A DNA stretch of 64,000 nucleotides from Desulfobacteraceae bacterium (GCA_024225635.1 JAAEMK010000145.1:1-64000); one strand, 5' to 3'; shown: positions 17,723 through 27,418, numbered from the stretch's first letter. Numbers and translations are program-made. Notes: a model not told the origin generated them from the letters alone.

Positions 17723-17908
17723 TATCCCTGGAGAACCGGCACCTGTTCCCGGGGGAAAACAGCCTGGAATGACTTCCGCCTGTCTCCCGGGGGAAAGGCC
17801 TGAAACGGCGCCGCCCGGTTCCCGGAATTCTCCTTAACCTTTGGGCTGGAGTGTGGTAAACACATAACCCTTTGACAGAACGACCCCAGGAGGGAGAAAG
17901 GAATTACC
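17723..17908. other. lysA-nadE intergenic region
   Basis: 186 bases with a 12-base direct repeat TCCCGGGGGAAA (17747-17758 and 17785-17796) and GC-rich self-complementary stretches. The nadE ribosome-binding site (GGAGGGAGAAAGG) lies at its end. No promoter is convincing. Confidence 0.4.
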
Positions 17909-19543
17909 ATGAAAATAGCCATAGCCCAGACAAATCCGGTAATCGGGGACTTTGATTTCAACAAAAAAAAGATGCTCGACCTTGTTCACAAGGCCGTGAC
18001 TCTGGGATGCGACCTGGTGGTCTTTCCTGAACTCGCCATCTCCGGCTACCCGCCCGGGGACCTGCTTGAAAAGGACGACTTCATCGACCGCCAGCTCGCC
18101 ACCCTGGATGAACTGGCCGAAGCCGCCGACGGCATCGGCATCCTCTGCGGGGCGGTCCGGCGCGAGATCGAAAACGGGGAGAGACTCCTTTTCAACTCAG
18201 CCCTGCTCTTTGAGAACAAAAAAACCATTGCCAGGACAGACAAGCAGCTCCTGCCCACCTACGACATCTTTGATGAATCCAGGTATTTCACCCCCGGTCC
18301 CCCAAGCACCCTTGTGGCATACCGTGGACTCAAGCTTGGCATCACCATCTGCGAAGATATCTGGAACGACGAAAAGGGATTCAGCCAGAAGCATTACGAC
18401 CGGAATCCGGTGGCCGACCTTGCCGGCCTGGGTGCGGACCTTCTCATCAACCTGGCAGCCTCCCCCTTCCACGGCGGCAAACAGGATCTCAGGGACACCA
18501 TGCTCACAACCATGGCCGCAAAGTACAACCTGCCCATGGTCTTTGCCAACCAGGTGGGAGGAAACGACACAATCATCTTTGACGGGCTCAGCTGCGCCGT
18601 GACAGGCTCGGGGGAGATTGCGGCCAGGGCGGCCGACTTTACCGAGGACCTGGTCTGCTTTGACACGGACACGGGCACTGGAGACCTGCACCCTGTCTCC
18701 TCAACAGAGAATGAGGCGATCCTCAAGGCCCTGGTCACCGGCACCCGGGACTATGTGAGCAAATGCGGTTTCAAGAAAGTCCTGATCGGCTCCAGCGGCG
18801 GCATTGATTCGGCCCTGACCGCAGCCATTGCGGTCAAGGCCCTTGGCAGTGAAAACGTCAAGACCATTTTCATGCCCTCCATCTACACCTCACAGCAGAA
18901 CTTTATCGATACGAAAGAGCTGGCCGACAACCTAGGAATCTCCTGGCAATCCATTCCCATTGCCCCCATGTACAATGCGTTTCTGACACTGTCGGAGAGC
19001 TTTGACCCCAAAGCGCCCGGCATCACCGAGCAGAACATCCAGGCAAGGGTCAGGGGCACCATCCTCATGGCCTTTTCCAACAAGGAGGGATGCATGCTGC
19101 TGTCAACGGGCAACAAGTCCGAGATGGCCGTTGGCTACTCCACCCTCTACGGGGACATGTGCGGCGGCCTTGCCGTCATCGGAGACCTGCCCAAGAAAAA
19201 GGTGTATGAGCTCTCAAGGCTGATCAACACCGACAGGGAGCTCATCCCGGTCTCCATCATCGACAAGGCGCCCAGTGCCGAGCTTGCCCCGGACCAGACC
19301 GACCAGGACGATCTGCCCTCCTATGACTTCATCGATGCCGTGGTCAAGGCCCATGTGGAAGAACACAAGGGCATCGAGGAGATGGTGGCCCAGGGACTTG
19401 ACAGGGATGCCGTGGTCGATATCGTTTCAAGGATCAACCGGAACGAATACAAGCGGTACCAGGCGCCTCCCATCCTCAGGGTCACCACCAAAGCCTTTGG
19501 CGCGGGCAGAAGGCACCCCATGGCTCAGCGTTACCGGCCCTAA
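17909..19543 (+). CDS. nadE: Glutamine-dependent NAD+ synthetase
   Basis: 544 residues in two domains. The N-terminal nitrilase-type glutaminase carries the Glu (FPELAISGYPP), Lys (TDKQLLPTYDIFDE) and Cys (ITICEDIWND) triad. The C-terminal synthetase carries the PP-loop SSGGIDSALTAA (about residue 293) and the ammonia-using core through STGNKSEMAVGYSTLYGD. It converts deamido-NAD+ to NAD+ using glutamine. Length is typical of the two-domain bacterial form. Its TAA stop overlaps the stop of the converging gene in a CTAA tetranucleotide. Confidence 0.96.
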   Translation: MKIAIAQTNPVIGDFDFNKKKMLDLVHKAVTLGCDLVVFPELAISGYPPGDLLEKDDFIDRQLATLDELAEAADGIGILCGAVRREIENGERLLFNSALLFENKKTIARTDKQLLPTYDIFDESRYFTPGPPSTLVAYRGLKLGITICEDIWNDEKGFSQKHYDRNPVADLAGLGADLLINLAASPFHGGKQDLRDTMLTTMAAKYNLPMVFANQVGGNDTIIFDGLSCAVTGSGEIAARAADFTEDLVCFDTDTGTGDLHPVSSTENEAILKALVTGTRDYVSKCGFKKVLIGSSGGIDSALTAAIAVKALGSENVKTIFMPSIYTSQQNFIDTKELADNLGISWQSIPIAPMYNAFLTLSESFDPKAPGITEQNIQARVRGTILMAFSNKEGCMLLSTGNKSEMAVGYSTLYGDMCGGLAVIGDLPKKKVYELSRLINTDRELIPVSIIDKAPSAELAPDQTDQDDLPSYDFIDAVVKAHVEEHKGIEEMVAQGLDRDAVVDIVSRINRNEYKRYQAPPILRVTTKAFGAGRRHPMAQRYRP

Positions 19544-20262
19544 TCCTGGACAAAGAGATCCAGGGCTTCAATGAGCTTTGGATCTTCCGTCTCCATGGTC
19601 TCCAGGATGGCCTTGTGCATCCGGCGTTTGTGCTCGCCAAAGATGCCCCGCTTCTTCTGAAAGGTTTTTGCAAACCCAATGGCCTGCTCCATCAGTTCCT
19701 CCTGGTCCTTGCTTGCCTGTTCGATGACATGGCTGTCCATGAGTTCCTGGGCCCCTACCCGCCGGCCGGACAGCTTCAGTTCGTTGAACTTGTATTCGGG
19801 AATGGCCTTTCTGACAAAGGCGATCATGCCCGGCAGAAAGGGAATGCCCAGATCCACTTCGGGAAAGCAGAAGAATCCCCGGTCGGCCTTCATAAACCTG
19901 AAATCACAGGCACAGGCAAGGATGGCGCCGTTACCAAAGGCGTGACCGTTAATGGCGGCAATCACGGGAACCGGAACGGTAAGGAGCCGCTTAAAAACGG
20001 TGTTCATTCCAAACATAAACTGTTTGATACTGTCAAAATCCTGGTCGTTGAAGCATTGGCCCAGCCACTCCACATCAATGCCCTGGGAGAAATTTTTCTC
20101 GTCCGACGAGGTGAGGACAATGGAGGAAATCCCGGGATCCTCCAGGATCTCATCAAAGACTGTATCCATGGTATTCGCAAACACAAGATTATGCTTGTTG
20201 GCCGTGTTGTTCATCCTGATAACCGCAACCGTTTCGCTCTTTTCCCACTCAATAACCGCCAT
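19540..20262 (-). CDS. Enoyl-CoA hydratase/isomerase family protein
   Basis: 240 residues with a crotonase fold: the CoA-binding turn near SQGIDVEWLGQ and the oxyanion-hole segment AAINGHAFGNGAILACACDFRF, then PEVDLGIPFLPGM. The second catalytic Glu of true hydratases is not obvious, and the middle resembles delta3,delta2-enoyl-CoA isomerases, so isomerase activity is at least as likely as hydratase. It would act in fatty acid or aromatic acid oxidation. It is transcribed alone, converging on nadE. Confidence 0.75.
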   Translation of the reverse strand: MAVIEWEKSETVAVIRMNNTANKHNLVFANTMDTVFDEILEDPGISSIVLTSSDEKNFSQGIDVEWLGQCFNDQDFDSIKQFMFGMNTVFKRLLTVPVPVIAAINGHAFGNGAILACACDFRFMKADRGFFCFPEVDLGIPFLPGMIAFVRKAIPEYKFNELKLSGRRVGAQELMDSHVIEQASKDQEELMEQAIGFAKTFQKKRGIFGEHKRRMHKAILETMETEDPKLIEALDLFVQD

Positions 20263-20410
20263 CCGATTCTCCTTTTGTACTCTGTTTTTTCCAGATAGTC
20301 TCTTGCCTCTGCCGGAGGGGGGCAGGCGTGCCGGTCCCCGTCCGTCTAAGATTCCTTACTAAAGAACCATCAACTTATCAAGGGTTAGAAATGAGAATCC
20401 CCATGATTTT

Positions 20411-20459
20411 CGGGGACAGATTTCATGATTTACGGGGACAGATTTTTAAATCTGTCCCC
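20411..20459. repeat. REP-like element (GGGGACAGATTT palindrome)
   Basis: GGGGACAGATTT (20434-20445) faces AAATCTGTCCCC (20448-20459): 12-bp perfect arms with a 2-base loop. The 13-base CGGGGACAGATTT also occurs directly at 20411-20423, 22 bases before its second copy. It sits in the 285-base divergent gap between the enoyl-CoA hydratase and MBL genes. Similar sequences are common near REP-associated transposases in deltaproteobacteria; no transposase is present here. Confidence 0.8.
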
Positions 20460-20547
20460 AAGTAAAGCACATTTTTTTGTGGACTGATTTTCCCTGATGT
20501 GGTAGCGATTGTAGGATATACGCCACCCAAAAACAACAAGGACGAGG

Positions 20548-21381
20548 ATGTTTATCAAGTGCTGGGGCTCCAGGGGATCGATCCCCGTATCCGGAGAACA
20601 ATACCTGAAATACGGCGGGGACACCACCTGCATCCAGGTTGTCGCAAAGAGCGGCGAGACCGTCATCATCGATGCGGGAACCGGGATCAGGCAGCTGGGA
20701 TTGACCCTTGATGCAGTGGACACCTGCTATCTGCTCCTGACCCATGCCCACTGGGACCATGTAGCGGGATTCAACTTTTTCAAACCCCTGTTCACTCCGG
20801 GCAAGGTCGTGGAGATACAGAACACGACATTTTCAGGACAGCCTGTGAAGGAGATATTCAACACCCTCATGTCCCCTCCCCTGTTTCCCATCACCCAGAA
20901 TGATCTCAAGGCAAAGGTGCGGTTCAGGGACGACTTTACAGGAAGCTTCTCCATAGGAAGCCTGAAGATAGACACCATTAACATGAGCCACCCCAACGGC
21001 GCCTTCGGCTTTCGCCTGACCGAAGGCAACAAGCGCTTTGTTTTCCTCACCGACAACGAACTGGGTCTTGAACATCCGGGAAGCCCGGGCTTTGACGCCT
21101 ATGTTTCCTTTGCACAGGATGCGGACCTCATGTTCCACGATGCCGAGTACACCCCGGAGGAGTACCCCCTGCGCAAGGGATGGGGCCACTCCACCTACAC
21201 CGACGCCCTGGAACTTGCCGTCAAGGCCGGGGTGAAACAGTTTGGCCTGTTTCACCTGAACCAGGATCGAACGGACAAGGAGATGGACCGCATCCAGGCC
21301 GACTGCCGGTCCAGGATCAGGTCAAACAACCTTAAGCTCGACTGCTTCGCGGTTGCCCGCAACATGGAGTTCACTCTTTAA
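20548..21381 (+). CDS. MBL-fold metallohydrolase
   Basis: 277 residues beginning MFIKCWGSRGSIPVSGEQY. The metallo-beta-lactamase signature is THAHWDHVAGF (HxHxDH), with further metal ligands near MSHPNGAFGF and FLTDNE and a final His in FGLFHLNQDR. The N-terminus matches the branch that includes class-II cyclic nucleotide phosphodiesterase-like and PhnP/RNase Z-like enzymes. The substrate is unknown. AAGGACGAGG precedes the ATG. Its end overlaps the end of the converging DUF6178-like gene by 11 bases. Confidence 0.85.
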   Translation: MFIKCWGSRGSIPVSGEQYLKYGGDTTCIQVVAKSGETVIIDAGTGIRQLGLTLDAVDTCYLLLTHAHWDHVAGFNFFKPLFTPGKVVEIQNTTFSGQPVKEIFNTLMSPPLFPITQNDLKAKVRFRDDFTGSFSIGSLKIDTINMSHPNGAFGFRLTEGNKRFVFLTDNELGLEHPGSPGFDAYVSFAQDADLMFHDAEYTPEEYPLRKGWGHSTYTDALELAVKAGVKQFGLFHLNQDRTDKEMDRIQADCRSRIRSNNLKLDCFAVARNMEFTL

Positions 21382-23110
21382 GAAAGAAGCTTGTGACAAA
21401 CCGCGGATCAAGGGCTTGGGGTGAAACCGCGCCATACTCATCTTCAAGCCAGTCAAAGAGATCCTTAAAGACCCTCCCCAGTTTTGCCGCAATATCGTTG
21501 TGATCCATGCCGGTTTCCTGGCTGAGCCACAGGATAAAATCCTCCCGCTTGAACCCGTCGATGATGCCCCGCTCCTCCCCGGAAAACAGCTCAGTAAAGA
21601 AAGGAACAAACGCCGTCAGCTCAATGGGCGCAAGGGAAAAGGAAAGGCCCAGCCGGTTCCTGGCCCACAGGGTGAGAAGAAGGCTCTTAAAGGTGAGGAC
21701 TCCCTTGACAAAGCTTGTGAGATCGGGATTCAGCCGGCTGATCAGCCGGTCCATCCCGATGATCCGGTCCAGGTTCTCGTCGCTCTCCCTAATCTCGGAA
21801 ACCGAGGAAAATGCCCGGTACAGCACCCCGGTCCGGTAGTTGTCAAAGTAGAGGGGCCTGTCAAGCAGGAGCCCGCCCACAAGACCCAGCCATTCTTCAT
21901 CAAAAAAGCTCAAGGGCAGCTTGCTCTCAACAAGCCAACTGTTTTCATGCCATTGCCTGGCCTTGGTATTCAGGGTCATGCCGGCCCAGGAGCCTGTCCT
22001 GAAAAGATCTTCCAGCCGGTACCGGGCAATGATGGCGGCCCCGTCGGCAGGGGTGCACACAGACGCCTCCCCGTGGATGATCTCCATGCCCAGGCTGAGG
22101 TAGGCACACCCCTTTTGGACCACCTGCTCCAGGTCCTGCTTTTCCCGCACCACCCTGCGGTCCGCCGAGGTAATCCGGTTAACAAGGGAGGCGAATTCGG
22201 CCTGGAGGTTGAGGAGCATATCCGGATCGACACTCCCAATAGACTTTTCAAACAACGTATCGTCCATCATCATGGACGAGTGGTAGAGGGGGGGCAGCGG
22301 ATAATCGGTGCCAAACAGCGGTTTTGTCAGGTCGTGGCCCTTCCTGGGCACTATAGCCCCAGGCTCCTGGGGCTGGTAAATGCCCATGGCTTCGTGGGGG
22401 GGCAGGAATCCCTTTTCGGCCAGGCGAACCGTCTTGAGCCGGAACTGTTCCTCCTCGATCTCCGAAGGAATCACCGACTGGGTCTCGAGGAGCACCCCCT
22501 GGTACACGGACAAATCCATGTCCGCCACGGTGTTGAGCATATTCATGATCAGCTCCTCGGCGATCTCCTTTGCCTTTTGAAGCTCGGCCCCGCCCTCTTT
22601 CTCCAGCAGCCCCTTGGGAATCTCCGGGAACCTGACATAGAAAACGTCGTCAATGGCCTGGAAATCATCGGGAAAATCGGCCGGGTCCTCGTCATGCTCC
22701 CGGATTCTCAACTCCAGGTTCTTGAAAAGATAGTGCTCGAAAAATTCGGTTTTATCCCTGATCATCCAGCGCACAAGCCGCTGGGGATCGGCCTTGTAGA
22801 GAAGACCCAGATTCTTTGTCACCAGGGGAAGATCGGTCCTGTCCCCCTCCCAGGCCTCCACATCAAGGAGATACTCCCACTGGTCAAAGGAGGCCATGGC
22901 GAGGACAGGCAGGAAATCGGCAGGCCCGATCTTGTGCATTAAAAAATGAAGGTCCTGCTCCGGGAAACTCTGGACAAGGGAGGCCGGCATGGGCGACCCA
23001 AGTATGGCATCCAGGGCCTGTTCCGATTGCAGCTCCATTACATCCTGGCGGATTGCCGCAAGTTGTTTCTCTTTTTTTATCTGGTTGGCTAACTTATACT
23101 CATTGGTCAT
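21371..23110 (-). CDS. DUF6178-like protein
   Basis: 579 residues with no signal peptide or membrane segment; a soluble, Leu-rich, acidic protein. Recognisable stretches are KIGPADFLPVLAMASFDQWEYLLD and VRWMIRDKTEFFEHYLFKNLELRI, which I associate with the deltaproteobacterial DUF6178 family. Function is unknown. It is followed on the same strand, with an 11-base overlap, by the stop-start region of the AmpG-like gene, so the two may be co-transcribed. Confidence 0.65.
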   Translation of the reverse strand: MTNEYKLANQIKKEKQLAAIRQDVMELQSEQALDAILGSPMPASLVQSFPEQDLHFLMHKIGPADFLPVLAMASFDQWEYLLDVEAWEGDRTDLPLVTKNLGLLYKADPQRLVRWMIRDKTEFFEHYLFKNLELRIREHDEDPADFPDDFQAIDDVFYVRFPEIPKGLLEKEGGAELQKAKEIAEELIMNMLNTVADMDLSVYQGVLLETQSVIPSEIEEEQFRLKTVRLAEKGFLPPHEAMGIYQPQEPGAIVPRKGHDLTKPLFGTDYPLPPLYHSSMMMDDTLFEKSIGSVDPDMLLNLQAEFASLVNRITSADRRVVREKQDLEQVVQKGCAYLSLGMEIIHGEASVCTPADGAAIIARYRLEDLFRTGSWAGMTLNTKARQWHENSWLVESKLPLSFFDEEWLGLVGGLLLDRPLYFDNYRTGVLYRAFSSVSEIRESDENLDRIIGMDRLISRLNPDLTSFVKGVLTFKSLLLTLWARNRLGLSFSLAPIELTAFVPFFTELFSGEERGIIDGFKREDFILWLSQETGMDHNDIAAKLGRVFKDLFDWLEDEYGAVSPQALDPRFVTSFFLKE

Positions 23111-24344
23111 CTTGAAGATCCCTTTTCCATGGAGCGCATTTCAACAAAAGAAGCATACCCGGCAGTGCCGCCACCGTACAGGCAATAAAAAATCCCTCCC
23201 AGCCGAGGAATTTTGCAATAAATCCCGTGGGCGCCGCCGCCATTACCCGGGGGATGCCCATGAGGCTGGACAGCAGGGCATACTGGGTTGCCGTGAACCG
23301 TCTATCGGTCATGGATGCCATAAAGGCGACATAGGCAGCCGTACCCATGCCGGCAGACAGGTTTTCAAAGGCGATCACACCCGCCAGCAGGGGAAGGCTG
23401 TGGCCCACAATGGCAAGCCAGGCAAACCCCGCGGTTGACAGGGCCTGGAGCGCTCCAAACACCCACAGGCTCCTGTTGATTCCAATTCTAAGCATCAGGA
23501 GCCCGCCTGTAAAGGTCCCGATCAGTGTGGCCCAAAAACCGAACAGCTTGACCACGGTCCCGATCTCGGACATGGAAAAGCCCATATCCAGATAAAACGG
23601 GGTGGTCATGGCGGAGGCCATGGTATCCCCGATCTTGTAGAGCAAAATAAATACAAGGATGGTAATCGCCCCGTTCCGGGAAAAATACTCCTTCAAGGGC
23701 GCCGCAACCGCCTGGGAAAGGGTGGCGGGCTTTCCCGGGACCTCCCGGGGTTCCGGGGTCAGAAGCGTCACGACAATGCCCGGCACAAGGCTTGCGGCCA
23801 TGAGGGCGTAGACCATGGAAAAGGGAATGTGGTCGGCCAGGATGAGCCCTCCCCCCGAGGCAAGGAGCATGCCGAGCCGGTAGCCGTAGATGTACATGGA
23901 GGACCCAAGGCCCAGCTCCCGGTCATCGAGATCCTCCCGCCGGTAGGCATCCACCACAATGTCCTGGGAGGCACTGAAAAAGGTAACCATAAAGGCCACA
24001 AGGGCCACAAGCCAGGGAAACCTGGCCGGCTGGGTAAATCCGAGGAGCAGGATGGCCAGGACAAGAAAGATCTGGGCCAGGACAAGCCACCCCTTTCTCC
24101 GTCCCAGGAAAGGCAGGGTGAACCTGTCAAACAGGGGCGCCCACAGGAATTTCAGGGTATAGGGCAGTCCCACCAGGGAGAAAAGCCCGATCACCCCCAG
24201 ATCAACCCCCTCCTGTTTCATCCACGCCTGGAGCACGGAGATGGTCAAAAGCAGGGGCACGCCGCAGGAGAACCCCATGGCGAGGGCCACCAGCATCTTT
24301 CTGCCAAACACCTGGCGAATCATGGAGTTTTTTTTCATTGCCAT
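23100..24344 (-). CDS. AmpG-like MFS transporter
   Basis: About 414 residues with some 12 hydrophobic segments. The N-terminal region, MGFSCGVPLLLTISVLQAW and FSLVGLPYTLKFLWAPLFDR, followed by SASQDIVVDAYRRE, is the AmpG/SLC33-type signature. AmpG imports anhydromuropeptides during cell-wall recycling. The start is taken at 24344 because the longer frame would overlap the upstream gene; no clear ribosome-binding site is visible. The end overlaps the DUF6178-like start. Confidence 0.82.
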   Translation of the reverse strand: MAMKKNSMIRQVFGRKMLVALAMGFSCGVPLLLTISVLQAWMKQEGVDLGVIGLFSLVGLPYTLKFLWAPLFDRFTLPFLGRRKGWLVLAQIFLVLAILLLGFTQPARFPWLVALVAFMVTFFSASQDIVVDAYRREDLDDRELGLGSSMYIYGYRLGMLLASGGGLILADHIPFSMVYALMAASLVPGIVVTLLTPEPREVPGKPATLSQAVAAPLKEYFSRNGAITILVFILLYKIGDTMASAMTTPFYLDMGFSMSEIGTVVKLFGFWATLIGTFTGGLLMLRIGINRSLWVFGALQALSTAGFAWLAIVGHSLPLLAGVIAFENLSAGMGTAAYVAFMASMTDRRFTATQYALLSSLMGIPRVMAAAPTGFIAKFLGWEGFFIACTVAALPGMLLLLKCAPWKRDLQDDQ

Positions 24345-24357
24345 GGCGGATTCATCG

Positions 24358-26037
24358 TTACATTGCACGGTTGCAGGCCTTGATATAGGGTTTCACTTCG
24401 GGTTCCTCTTTAAAGGGTTCAAGACAACCAAGGGCCTCTTTGAAGCGCCCAAGGTTCATGAGGCTCACTGCCATGCAGATGTTCAAGTCCTTGCTGGCGG
24501 AAAAATGGGTCACCCCCTGCGCAAGCAAGGCGACGGCCTTGTCAAAGCGCCGCTGTTTCTGGAACAGCATGGCAAGCCCAAGAAAGGCGCGATGGTCCGG
24601 ATAATAGCCAAGGGCCCGCCGGTACAGGGTCCGGGCGGTTTTTAACGGATTCTTCACCAGCCGGTTCCGGGCATACTCCCCGTGGCTGAAGGTCATGGCC
24701 AGCCTGGAGAGAAAATCGGCATGGAAGGGATAGAGCTCTTTTTCATCCACAAGTTCGATGGTTCCCGCAAACTCCGCAAGGTTTGAATAAAATCCCTTGC
24801 GCAGGGTGTCTCCAAATCCCTTTACCCGCTCAAAATCAAGATCCGGATCGATTTCAAACCAGGGAAGGTCTTCAATCTTCTGTTCCCAGACCAGGTCGGA
24901 GACCCGGCCGCTTTCCAGGAGGTCCCGGTAGAGGGCGGTGCCGGGGAACAGGACCAGGAGATAGAAGATGGCGCTCAAGGGCCGTATCTCCATGAGCAGA
25001 TCCAGGCTCTCCCTGATGGTCTCTTCACTCTCCCCGGGGGAGCCGTAGATGAAATACGCCCGGGGCAATATGCCAAAGGACGCCGTGAGTTTAAAAGCTT
25101 GAACGATCCTGTCCCTGGCCACGGGCTTGCCAAGGGTTTTCCTGATCGCTGCCGAGCCGCTTTCCACACCAAAGCTGATCTGGGTGCATCCGGCCCTGCG
25201 CATCCACGACAGGATCTCCCCGTCCAGGAAATCAACCCTGGAGATGGCCACCCAGGTGATGGTAAGCCCGCGCCGGATAATGGTTTGGCACACCTCTATC
25301 ACCCTTGCCCTGTCCATGGTAAAGGTATCGTCGGATACGAAAAAATGGGTGATGCCCCGGTTGACCAGAAGCTCCAGATGATCCACGAACCACTTTGGAG
25401 AGTGGAACCGCACCCGGGGCCCGGGCCAGAATTGGGGGGAGCCGCAAAAGGTGCAGCGTCCCGGGCACCCCCTGGACAGGGAGAGGTGCTGAAGATCAAA
25501 ATAACGGCCCGGTTTGGGCAGGGTGTCAAGGTCCTTGATGGGCTCCCGTTCCCCGGTATGCACAAGCTTCTCTCCATCACGGAACATCAGCCCCTTAATC
25601 ATGTGGGGCAATGTGCTCCGGCCCGCGGCCACATGTTCGGCAAGCTCAAGAAAGGTAAACTCCCCCTCCCCCGTGACAATGTAATCAAGCTCCGGGCAGA
25701 CGGAAAAGAGGTGCTCCGAAAGAAACGTGGCCCCGGGTCCCCCAAAGATCACGGTGATACCGGGATCGATCCCTTTGGCGATTTTAGCCAGGGACATGGC
25801 GCTGAACCGTGTGGCATTGAGAAGGGTAAAGCCGAGGATTGAAGGTTTAAAACGCCGGATCAAGGCCGCAAGACAGACCTCGGGATCCGTCTCGACGGCA
25901 AGATTGATCACCCTTGCATCGATTTGGTTTTCTTTTAAAAGGGCGCCGATGTGAAAGAGCCCCATGGGAACCGACCGGGCGTCCTCGTCCATGACCCGCG
26001 CATCCATACAGACAGGATTTATGAGAAATATTGTCAC
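24358..26037 (-). CDS. B12-binding radical SAM protein with TPR tail
   Basis: About 559 residues. An N-terminal cobalamin-binding-type Rossmann domain (FLINPVCMDARV, VIFGGPGATFLSEH) is followed by a radical SAM core with the cluster motif CPGRCTFCG and then TPR-like helices. These enzymes perform radical methylations or C-C bond chemistry on unknown substrates. The frame opens far upstream inside the nitroreductase gene, but a GTG at 26037, just after the nitroreductase stop, starts the recognisable domain. The substrate cannot be told from the sequence. Confidence 0.85.
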   Translation of the reverse strand: MTIFLINPVCMDARVMDEDARSVPMGLFHIGALLKENQIDARVINLAVETDPEVCLAALIRRFKPSILGFTLLNATRFSAMSLAKIAKGIDPGITVIFGGPGATFLSEHLFSVCPELDYIVTGEGEFTFLELAEHVAAGRSTLPHMIKGLMFRDGEKLVHTGEREPIKDLDTLPKPGRYFDLQHLSLSRGCPGRCTFCGSPQFWPGPRVRFHSPKWFVDHLELLVNRGITHFFVSDDTFTMDRARVIEVCQTIIRRGLTITWVAISRVDFLDGEILSWMRRAGCTQISFGVESGSAAIRKTLGKPVARDRIVQAFKLTASFGILPRAYFIYGSPGESEETIRESLDLLMEIRPLSAIFYLLVLFPGTALYRDLLESGRVSDLVWEQKIEDLPWFEIDPDLDFERVKGFGDTLRKGFYSNLAEFAGTIELVDEKELYPFHADFLSRLAMTFSHGEYARNRLVKNPLKTARTLYRRALGYYPDHRAFLGLAMLFQKQRRFDKAVALLAQGVTHFSASKDLNICMAVSLMNLGRFKEALGCLEPFKEEPEVKPYIKACNRAM

Positions 26038-26044
26038 GGCGGAT

Positions 26045-26632
26045 CTACCAGGCGTTGACGATGATCTCGTCAAGGGAGCGTTTGGGCACATGGTGGACAC
26101 CGTCCCCGTCCCGGTAGTAACGGATGTCGCCCCCGGGTTCGAGATCCTCGATGACAGCAGTTTCAACGGGCTTTCCAAGGGCGATCACCAGCAGGATCTC
26201 CTGGTTGTCGTCAACGGCCAGGATCTTCCTGAGGCGTTTGTGGTTGATGGCGGCGAATATGCAGCCGGCATACCCTTTTTCCCGTGCCCCCAGGAGGATG
26301 GACTGGGCCGCGATGCCGTGGTCGCACCGGAAGTTCTTTGTGATGGAAAGATCCCCCAGGATCACGATGTACCCGGTGGGACGCTCCGCTTCTTCAGGCC
26401 CCTTCCAGTCCTTGAGATAGGCGGCCCAGGTAAGGCAGGAAAAAATTTCATCATTCCTGGCCCGGTCCCGGGAAAGGATATACTTCAGGGGCTGGAGATT
26501 GGCGGCCGAGGCGGAAAGCCTGGCATGCTCCACCAGCTCCCGCAGCAGGTCAAGCTCCATGGGGCGGGAGGCGTCAAACCGGCGGCAGCTGCGATTGCTC
26601 TTCACAAGCTCCAGGACATAGTTTTTTTTCAT
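26045..26632 (-). CDS. Nitroreductase family protein
   Basis: 195 residues. The FMN-binding N-terminus SNRSCRRFDASRPME and ARLSASAANLQPLKY are diagnostic, followed by RCDHGIAAQSILLGAREKGYAGC and IALGKPVE. These flavoproteins reduce nitro groups, quinones or flavin-type substrates with NAD(P)H. The ATG at 26632 overlaps the rdgB stop as ATGA and has AAAGGTGG upstream. It lies in one probable operon with rdgB and the radical SAM gene. Confidence 0.9.
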   Translation of the reverse strand: MKKNYVLELVKSNRSCRRFDASRPMELDLLRELVEHARLSASAANLQPLKYILSRDRARNDEIFSCLTWAAYLKDWKGPEEAERPTGYIVILGDLSITKNFRCDHGIAAQSILLGAREKGYAGCIFAAINHKRLRKILAVDDNQEILLVIALGKPVETAVIEDLEPGGDIRYYRDGDGVHHVPKRSLDEIIVNAW

Positions 26633-27267
26633 TTGGCGCAAACCACCTTTTCAAATTCCGGCATGTTGATATCGATCCAGTCAAGCACCTTGTCAAACTC
26701 CGCTGCCACTTCCTGGAACGCCTTTCCCCTGTGGCTCACCCGGCTCTTCTCCTCCATGGAGATCTCCGCAAAGGTCTTGTTGAACTCGGGATGGAAAAAC
26801 AGCGGATCATAGCCAAACCCGTTTTCCCCCCTGGGTTCTTCCATAATGGTGCCGTGGCACTCACCCTCGTAGGTCAAGGCCGGGCCGGTTGGAATGGCAA
26901 TGGAGACGACGCACTTGAATGCGGCGGCCCTGTTGGACTTGCCCTTCATCTCCTGCATCAGCTTGTCGCTGTTCTCCTGGTCCGTTGCGTTCTCCCCCGC
27001 GAACCGGGCCGACCGGACACCCGGCTTGCCCCCAAGGGCCTCGACCTCCAGGCCGGAATCGTCGGAAATGGCAGGATAGCCCAGGACCCTTGCGGCAAAA
27101 GCGGCCTTTTTATAGGCATTGTCGTCAAAGGTTTCCCCATCCTCCTCAACTTCGGGGATGGGCCCGAAATCGTCCAGGTTCCTTATTTCAACCGGAAAGC
27201 CTTTTAAAAGCTCCCTGATCTCACGTGTTTTTCCCTGATTCCGTGTTGCAAGCACTATGATGTTCAT
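26629..27267 (-). CDS. rdgB: XTP/dITP diphosphatase (RdgB/HAM1)
   Basis: 212 residues from the ATG at 27267. The start MNIIVLATRNQGKTREI is the family signature, and SDDSGLEVEALGGKPGVRSARFAGE, ENGFGYDPLFF and SRVSHRGKAF are the other conserved blocks. It hydrolyses ITP, dITP and XTP to keep non-canonical purines out of nucleic acids. The longer frame to 27336 adds an unconserved basic stretch and is not used. Confidence 0.96.
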   Translation of the reverse strand: MNIIVLATRNQGKTREIRELLKGFPVEIRNLDDFGPIPEVEEDGETFDDNAYKKAAFAARVLGYPAISDDSGLEVEALGGKPGVRSARFAGENATDQENSDKLMQEMKGKSNRAAAFKCVVSIAIPTGPALTYEGECHGTIMEEPRGENGFGYDPLFFHPEFNKTFAEISMEEKSRVSHRGKAFQEVAAEFDKVLDWIDINMPEFEKVVCAK

Positions 27268-27418
27268 AGATCCTCTCCAAACCCGGAAGCCCCCACCCAA
27301 GGAAGGAATCTTCCGGTCATTTTTTTTGCTGGTCAAATAATTTTCAAGTGGGCAAAGTATAAGGCAGGGGGGGTGGTTTGTAAAGGGCTTATCGGCCGGG
27401 GCGGCGGCGGATTCATCC

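Noticed and set aside
17872-17877. TTGACA upstream of nadE as a promoter
   Set aside because: It is 31 bases before the ATG, so a -10 and start would overlap the ribosome-binding site.
21500-22942. 480-codon plus-strand frame opposite the DUF6178-like gene
   Set aside because: Low-complexity, no start signal, and antisense to a conserved coding frame.
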